The notes below the pieces were generated by a model. The model was given only the letters and a program-made list of their open reading frames with translations. It ran no database searches and was not told the DNA's origin. Position numbers and translations under genes: made by a program. Shown here one piece after another: positions 13,327 to 17,476 of a DNA stretch of 17,476 bases. Position 1 is the first letter of the stretch. Each line of letters opens with the position of its first letter. Source of the stretch: an uncultured Clostridia bacterium (GTDB lineage Bacteria > Bacillota > Clostridia > UBA1381); the NCBI GenBank assembly GCA_934486735.1, contig CAKSQL010000043.1:1-17476 (forward strand), in the 5' to 3' direction.

Positions 13327-15734
13327 TATTCCTGTCCCTCCTTATAATCTGCAAAGAATCGATCCCAGTTCACCGAGCAGCCGACTGCCTCAGACCAGAA
13401 TGTTCCCTCGGCTGTCGTTACATATGCCTTTGCGTAGTATGTTCCGGTCTTGCCCTCCGGCACTTTAACGATATCGCCCTGGAATACGCTTGAATGATTT
13501 GTTGTATTAACAGCGCCGTCAACAGCCGGAACAGCCGCGATATCGCTTGCGTTTATGTACTTGATTCCCGATGCCGTAACTTCGCCCTCGGGAGCTGTTT
13601 TGAACATGAATCTCATCAAGCCATACTTCTTATCACCGAGTACGTAGCTGCCCGAATCGGTGTCGGTCTCCCATGCCAATACCTTTTTGGTGTTATACAG
13701 ACCTGTTGTCTCGTCCTTTACAAGAGTAAAGCCGTCCACGCAGAATTTCGATGCGTCTGTGCTGAATGTTCCGCCGCTGATTACTTCAAGCTTCGGATAA
13801 TTTTCTTTCTGTACGGCACTTCTGTCGTCCTTGATTTCTCCGTTTAAGGTACCGTTTTTAATCGAAAGGCTGAAATTCTCGGGCTCGGCAGGGTCTCCGT
13901 TTGAAACCTGAATATTGCCTGTTATTGTACCTGTCATCTTTTCGTCCAGGGTTACGGATACCGCCGGATAAGCCGGATACCAGCCGCCGTAAACGTCAAA
14001 TGCGTATTTTCCAGGTGCTGCTATGATATTTGTATCTCCCGTCAAAACGGTGTGTCCGTTATTGTTCGAAAGAACATACTTACCGTAATTTACACTCGGA
14101 TTTCCTCCGTTTTCGTCTGTCTGGTCGCCGTCGATTGTCATATTATCCAATCTGAGATTGCTGTAGTTCTGAACAATGATATTTGCGCCTGTGCTATGCT
14201 TCGGGTTCTTTTCGTCGTTATCTGTTGTAGGTCCCCACTTAGCAAGCTTTGAGCTTATAATCTTTCCGTTTTTGAGTGTGATATTAACCGGATTTGCCGA
14301 ATCCGCGCCTGCAAGAAGCTGGAAACAGTTTGTTTCCGACTTAGGCGAACCTACCAAAGTACCGTTGACTGTGTAGCTGAAGCCGTTAAAGTCGATGGTC
14401 AGATTCTTTGCTATCACGATACCGTCTCCGCTTGTATTGCAAAGGAGTTTAACCGTATCGCCCGCCTCGGCTGATTCAACTGCCTCGGCAAGTGTTGAAT
14501 ACTTTTTACCGTTCACTTCCGCAGCTGCGGTTTCACCAATCTCCGCATTTCCGTTTGAAAGAAAATCGCTCAAATTCGATTCCCATGTATCGCTTGTGGA
14601 TTTCCACATACCCACGGATTCTCTTGCTGTCAAAGCTGTTCCGTCAGCCTTTTTATTATCCGTAATGCTAATCTTTTTTCCGTCAGACATCGACATCTTT
14701 GCAATATCATCTCCGGAAATAACAGCCAGCTGCGTATACTTTTCTCCGGAAATTGTATTATTGCTGATATTTACATTTCCGAAATTTTGTCCCTTACCAA
14801 AGTAAATAGCCGCGTTTTTAACATCGTCGTTTTCCTTGCCTGTATATTTGCTGCCGCTTTCCATTGTGAATGTATTTCCGGTAAAAGTTGCATTAAATGC
14901 AGGCTTGCTGCTGCCTTCAAATTTGAACGGACGTGTTGAAGTAACCTTGGAATTTGTCATTGTAAAACTCTCAAGACCCGGCATGTTCTGCCACCAAATC
15001 GGATTTGAATTGTTTGCCAAAACAGTATTCTTAAACGATTTGAACTCGGTATTATCTATGGCAACATTTTTAAAGTTTTTCCCGTTATGAAACCATGAGC
15101 CGCAAACAGTACTGTTGTTTATCTCGATTTTATTTATCAAGAACGGATATCCGTACCAAACATTCGTAGCCCAGCTCGGCTTATTTTCCGTAAGCTGATG
15201 AGCTATGGAGCCGTCCGGCGTATTGTAATAATAGTTGTATGAACCCACCAGGTCAAACACACCGCTTATTGTCATGCCGTCAAGTATAATTGTTGACTTC
15301 TCCGGAATCTGAAAATACAAACATTCGGTATTAACGTGGTCATTTATATCTTCTGCTCCGTTTTTTGCTTTGATTGTGCCTCTTATATGAATTGTTGCAC
15401 CGTCTTTGTTTGTTCTGTACGCAACAGCTGTACCCTGTGCATTTTCGCGCTCTGTTGCGGTAAATCCCATCGGAGCCTCGGCACCTTTATTTACCCATTT
15501 GTACTCATCTGACATAACATAGCTTCCGAGTGTTACAGACTGTTCGGAAATGTCCAAGTCGCCAAGATTAACCCATAATTCTTTACCGCTTACATCTGTT
15601 AATTTGTTAAATTCTGCCAATGTATACGGATTTGACTGAGTTCCGTCACCTGCATCAGCAAAAGCCGGAAATGCCATTGTTCCGAGTACCATTGCGGCAG
15701 ATAAAAGACCTGCCAGCATTTTTTTACCTTTCAT
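13326..15734 (-). CDS. Large secreted beta-helix-type surface protein
   Basis: The product is 802 residues from ATG 15734. Its signal peptide is MKGKKMLAGLLSAAMVLGTM with cleavage after AFPAFA (about 26). Residues 30-400 hold repeated short strands with Asn and Gly turns (TISGVF, IEINNSTVCGS, FTMTNSKVTS, VNISNNTISG), typical of a right-handed parallel beta-helix. At about 402-460 comes the bacterial surface module VNGKKYSTLAEAVESAEAGD plus TIDFNGFSYTVNG, then a second helix-like stretch to about 685. The end (about 690-802) looks like a small beta-sandwich with YYAKAYVTTAEGTFW. No LPXTG motif, SLH domain or catalytic set was seen. AGAAGGA lies nine bases before this ATG; in-frame Mets at 15794 and 15770 are possible alternatives. 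A carbohydrate-binding or adhesive role is plausible but unproven. Confidence 0.85.
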   Translation of the reverse strand: MKGKKMLAGLLSAAMVLGTMAFPAFADAGDGTQSNPYTLAEFNKLTDVSGKELWVNLGDLDISEQSVTLGSYVMSDEYKWVNKGAEAPMGFTATERENAQGTAVAYRTNKDGATIHIRGTIKAKNGAEDINDHVNTECLYFQIPEKSTIILDGMTISGVFDLVGSYNYYYNTPDGSIAHQLTENKPSWATNVWYGYPFLINKIEINNSTVCGSWFHNGKNFKNVAIDNTEFKSFKNTVLANNSNPIWWQNMPGLESFTMTNSKVTSTRPFKFEGSSKPAFNATFTGNTFTMESGSKYTGKENDDVKNAAIYFGKGQNFGNVNISNNTISGEKYTQLAVISGDDIAKMSMSDGKKISITDNKKADGTALTARESVGMWKSTSDTWESNLSDFLSNGNAEIGETAAAEVNGKKYSTLAEAVESAEAGDTVKLLCNTSGDGIVIAKNLTIDFNGFSYTVNGTLVGSPKSETNCFQLLAGADSANPVNITLKNGKIISSKLAKWGPTTDNDEKNPKHSTGANIIVQNYSNLRLDNMTIDGDQTDENGGNPSVNYGKYVLSNNNGHTVLTGDTNIIAAPGKYAFDVYGGWYPAYPAVSVTLDEKMTGTITGNIQVSNGDPAEPENFSLSIKNGTLNGEIKDDRSAVQKENYPKLEVISGGTFSTDASKFCVDGFTLVKDETTGLYNTKKVLAWETDTDSGSYVLGDKKYGLMRFMFKTAPEGEVTASGIKYINASDIAAVPAVDGAVNTTNHSSVFQGDIVKVPEGKTGTYYAKAYVTTAEGTFWSEAVGCSVNWDRFFADYKEGQE

Positions 15735-15990
15735 ACTTATTATTCCTTCTTTCAGAGATTTTTTCGCCATGCGGTTTAGCCTGTTATTATTCATCCCTCC
15801 CCTTTGAAGTCGATTAAACCCATGACACGATATTTTGCAAAGAGTGTTCCCCTTTGTATGAGATATAATTATCCGGCAATACCGGTTAATTATCTTAAAA
15901 TAACAAAATTTCAGAATTTTTTTACTCTTGGCAAACGTCAGCACCATAATCGGAATTATGTTGCTGAAATCTGCGAGTGTATTATTTATT
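15735..15990 (-). promoter_or_regulatory. Long structured 5' leader of the beta-helix gene
   Basis: About 255 bases separate the predicted transcription start from the chosen ATG. The leader holds a perfect hairpin CATAAT-TCCG-ATTATG (15945-15960). A long-range helix of 11 pairs and one mismatch joins 15924-15935 to 15834-15845. That helix encloses a strong hairpin at 15861-15895 (CCGG/CCGG core around CAATA, extended by AT pairs with one bulge and one mismatch). I could not match it to a riboswitch class I know. Confidence 0.55.
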
Positions 15991-15997
15991 CGCAAAT

Positions 15998-16026
15998 ATT
16001 ATAACATTGAAAAAGGGGTTTGTCAA
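15998..16026 (-). promoter_or_regulatory. Consensus promoter of the beta-helix protein locus
   Basis: On the minus strand TTGACA (16021-16026) and TATAAT (15998-16003) are exact, 17 bases apart, and TG at -15/-14 gives an extended -10 box. It should be a strong sigma-A promoter unless repressed. Confidence 0.92.
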
Positions 16027-16067
16027 CGTCTTTGCCCATTTTTTTACAAAAATTCATCATTATGTCC

Positions 16068-16129
16068 AAAAAAAGACACAGCTTTCAGACCAATGATAAT
16101 TTAATTTTTGCATTGGTCTGTTTAGCTGT
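16068..16129 (-). terminator. Strong intrinsic terminator after the TIM-barrel unit
   Basis: CAGACCAATG and CATTGGTCTG form a perfect ten-pair stem (16086-16095 and 16111-16120). The flanking ACAGCT and AGCTGT extend it across a small AA bulge. On the minus strand the stem is followed by GTC and seven Ts (16068-16074). It insulates the beta-helix promoter just downstream. Confidence 0.9.
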
Positions 16130-16238
16130 ATCCTTTTATGTGAAATATTGTTATTACAAGCCATATGCAGCATTTTTTTCTTATTTTTTGATAAAACTCT
16201 TTTCCAGCATCGCATCAAACCGAGCTTTTGTAGCTGCT

Positions 16239-16310
16239 TTATATGCCCCGTTCCTCCTCGTACAGATACAGTTCGAATTTTTTTATAATTTCATCGGTAA
16301 CAGTTTTCAT
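16239..16310 (-). CDS. Very short ORF (23 aa), possibly a frameshifted 42-aa protein
   Basis: An ATG at 16310 with AAAGGAAG seven bases upstream opens a frame for 23 residues, starting MKTVTDEIIKKFELYLYEEE and ending at a TAA just after a run of four Gs. If one G is skipped, the frame continues for 21 codons, ending in EKSFIKK at a TAA at 16181-16183, giving a charged helical protein of about 42 residues. It lies 27 bp after the TIM-barrel gene and before that unit's terminator, so it is transcribed with it. The site and position favour translation; whether the short or long form is real cannot be decided here. Confidence 0.4.
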   Translation of the reverse strand: MKTVTDEIIKKFELYLYEEERGI

Positions 16311-16337
16311 TGCAAAACTTCCTTTCGGGGGTTTTTA

Positions 16338-17237
16338 TTATTCCTCGTAGCAATTATACGTCTCCAATATGTACTTTCCGATTTCGAACTTAAGGCTTTC
16401 CATTCTGTCGAACATGAACCGCGGCGGCTCTGCCAGCTTGCTGCTCTTTTCGAAAACCTTTCGGCGCGAAAGCCAGTTATCCGAACATAAAACGCTATCG
16501 CTTTCAAAAGTGAAATATCCGCTGTAGCCCGAGTCGATAAGTCCGCACATAACCTCGTCCATCGAAATTGTCCCCAAAAACAGGTCCATATGCTCATCCA
16601 TTCTGCCCTTGTTATCATGAATATGCACCGCCAAAAGGTCCTTGCCGAGCGCCATGATATCCCCGTATTGGTGTCCCTCGACATTCGCATGACCGGTATC
16701 CCAGCAGGCATGCAGCAGCGGATGATTCGCATATTCGAGAAATTCTTTCATATCCCTGCCGTCGTTGCAGAAATACATCTCGCCCATATTAGCCTTTGTG
16801 CTGTTCTCGATGAGTACATTTACGCCCGATTTCTCCATTGCCGGATACAGGCGTTTGTAAAATTCGCGGTTCTTTTCAAAAAATTCCGCTCTGTCCATGC
16901 CGAGTGCGCAGCCCTGGTGAACAACGGTCGACAGAATACCGAGCAGTCCGCACATTTCAATCGAGCGTATCGTAGTTTCGACCAGATTCTCTGTTTGGTT
17001 CGGGTCAAATGCATTGCCGCAAGGCGAATGCGCCTGGACGAATTTCATTCCCAGATTTTCAGCATACGCGCGCAGTTCCTTTGCTCTGTCCTGCCAGTTC
17101 CCCGACATAAATTCGTCCATATCATCGGCTGAGAAATTCATGTCGATATATCTGAATCCGGCATCATACAAATGCTTTATCCGGTCCTCCTGCTTTTTGT
17201 AAACAGCGAAATCTCCTGTCGTTGTTGCAAGCTTCAT
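16338..17237 (-). CDS. Sugar phosphate isomerase/epimerase family protein (xylose-isomerase-like TIM barrel)
   Basis: The 299-residue product belongs to the AP-endonuclease-2/xylose-isomerase-like TIM-barrel family (PF01261, IolE-like). Likely metal-site residues at strand ends are E144 (VLIENS), D180 with H183 (CWDTGHAN), H207 (VHIHDNKG) and E245 (FTFESD). The N-terminal strand (LYDAGFRYIDMNF) and VQAHSP also fit. Length is normal for the family. The substrate cannot be told: members isomerise or epimerise sugars and inositol derivatives. AGAGGTG lies seven bases before the ATG, a promoter with an extended -10 lies upstream, and a strong terminator follows. No sugar transporter or kinase is adjacent in the window to narrow the pathway. 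Confidence 0.88.
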   Translation of the reverse strand: MKLATTTGDFAVYKKQEDRIKHLYDAGFRYIDMNFSADDMDEFMSGNWQDRAKELRAYAENLGMKFVQAHSPCGNAFDPNQTENLVETTIRSIEMCGLLGILSTVVHQGCALGMDRAEFFEKNREFYKRLYPAMEKSGVNVLIENSTKANMGEMYFCNDGRDMKEFLEYANHPLLHACWDTGHANVEGHQYGDIMALGKDLLAVHIHDNKGRMDEHMDLFLGTISMDEVMCGLIDSGYSGYFTFESDSVLCSDNWLSRRKVFEKSSKLAEPPRFMFDRMESLKFEIGKYILETYNCYEE

Positions 17238-17277
17238 TATAAAACACCTCTCGATAAGTTTTTTAAATCTTACAATA

Positions 17278-17305
17278 ATTATATCATGTTTTCTTGCACT
17301 TTCAA
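17278..17305 (-). promoter_or_regulatory. Promoter of the TIM-barrel gene
   Basis: On the minus strand TATAAT (17278-17283) is exact and preceded by TGA, giving an extended -10. TTGAAA (17300-17305) lies 16 bases upstream. The start of transcription should be near 17271, about 35 bases before the ATG. Confidence 0.8.
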
Positions 17306-17369
17306 GATTTTTTTAAAAATTATCGTAGATTTATATACCCTGTATATTAAATATGTCCCACAAAACAAA

Positions 17370-17397
17370 GCGGCTGCAAAGTATTATTTGCAGCCGC
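17370..17397 (-). terminator. Perfect 11-bp hairpin, probable terminator for a gene to the right
   Basis: GCGGCTGCAAA and TTTGCAGCCGC enclose a six-base loop. On the minus strand the stem is followed by TTTGTTTTG, while the plus strand has no T-run, so it probably ends a minus-strand transcript entering from beyond the window. Confidence 0.7.
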
Positions 17398-17411
17398 CCC
17401 AGACTGTAGAC

Positions 17412-17447
17412 AAAATCGGTTGCAAACTCAAAGATGCAACCGATTTT
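17412..17447. terminator. Perfect 13-bp hairpin, bidirectional terminator
   Basis: AAAATCGGTTGCA (17412-17424) and TGCAACCGATTTT (17435-17447) enclose a ten-base loop, with T-rich ends on both strands. It stands 14 bp from the hairpin at 17370-17397, giving two terminators in tandem. Confidence 0.75.
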
Positions 17448-17476
17448 TGTATTACTTGAGTCAATATTTGAAATAA

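Noticed and set aside
15735..15995. Upstream extension of the beta-helix frame by 87 codons
   Set aside because: It overlaps the predicted transcription start and leader structures and would bury the signal peptide; a good ribosome site supports the Met at 15734.
16020..16490. Plus-strand frame of 156 codons
   Set aside because: It runs through a strong terminator hairpin and then antisense to the TIM-barrel gene, with no ribosome site.

Overview
The window looks like a piece of a chromosome from an anaerobic Firmicute, most likely class Clostridia (Oscillospirales or a relative). Reasons: a V/A-type ATPase operon of the bacterial ntp kind, an ACT-domain/UPF0210 gene pair, strong AAGGAGG ribosome binding sites, AT-rich intergenic DNA around moderately GC-rich genes, and a palindromic intergenic repeat of the kind common in gut Clostridia. 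No phage, transposase, rRNA, tRNA or CRISPR array was seen. Taxonomy is inferred from gene content only.

Positions 88-10912 (minus strand, read right to left) hold one long co-directional block. It starts with an ACT-domain regulator-like protein and a UPF0210 protein, followed closely by all nine subunits of a V-type ATPase in the order H(G)-C-I-K-F-E-A-B-D. A and B form the catalytic head, D and F the central shaft, E and H the peripheral stalk, C the coupling piece between shaft and ring, and I and K the membrane ion path. Spacing is tight except around I and K, where GC-rich stem-loops fill the gaps, and between B and D. The B-D gap is about 490 bp and carries a tandem array of about 126-bp units that begins inside the last codons of the B gene and decays towards D. 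A long imperfect palindrome closes the left edge.

Positions 10913-12199 contain an AT-rich divergent intergenic region, a plus-strand PaaI-like hotdog thioesterase behind a near-perfect sigma-A promoter, then a palindromic MITE-like element and a bidirectional terminator.

Positions 12200-16026 (minus strand) look like a small envelope or secreted-protein locus. A consensus extended -10 promoter and a long structured leader precede an 802-residue secreted beta-helix-type protein. A 49-residue ORF overlaps its stop codon (TAATG). After a strong hairpin come a secreted copper-amine-oxidase-N-like domain protein and a small multi-pass membrane protein with an acidic tail. This is the least explained part of the window.

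Positions 16078-17305 (minus strand) hold a xylose-isomerase-like TIM-barrel protein with its own promoter, a very short trailing ORF that may be frameshifted, and a strong terminator. Two more perfect hairpins at 17370-17447 probably terminate a gene entering from the right.

Several starts were moved from the longest ORF to a codon supported by a Shine-Dalgarno sequence or by family alignment; each case is noted.
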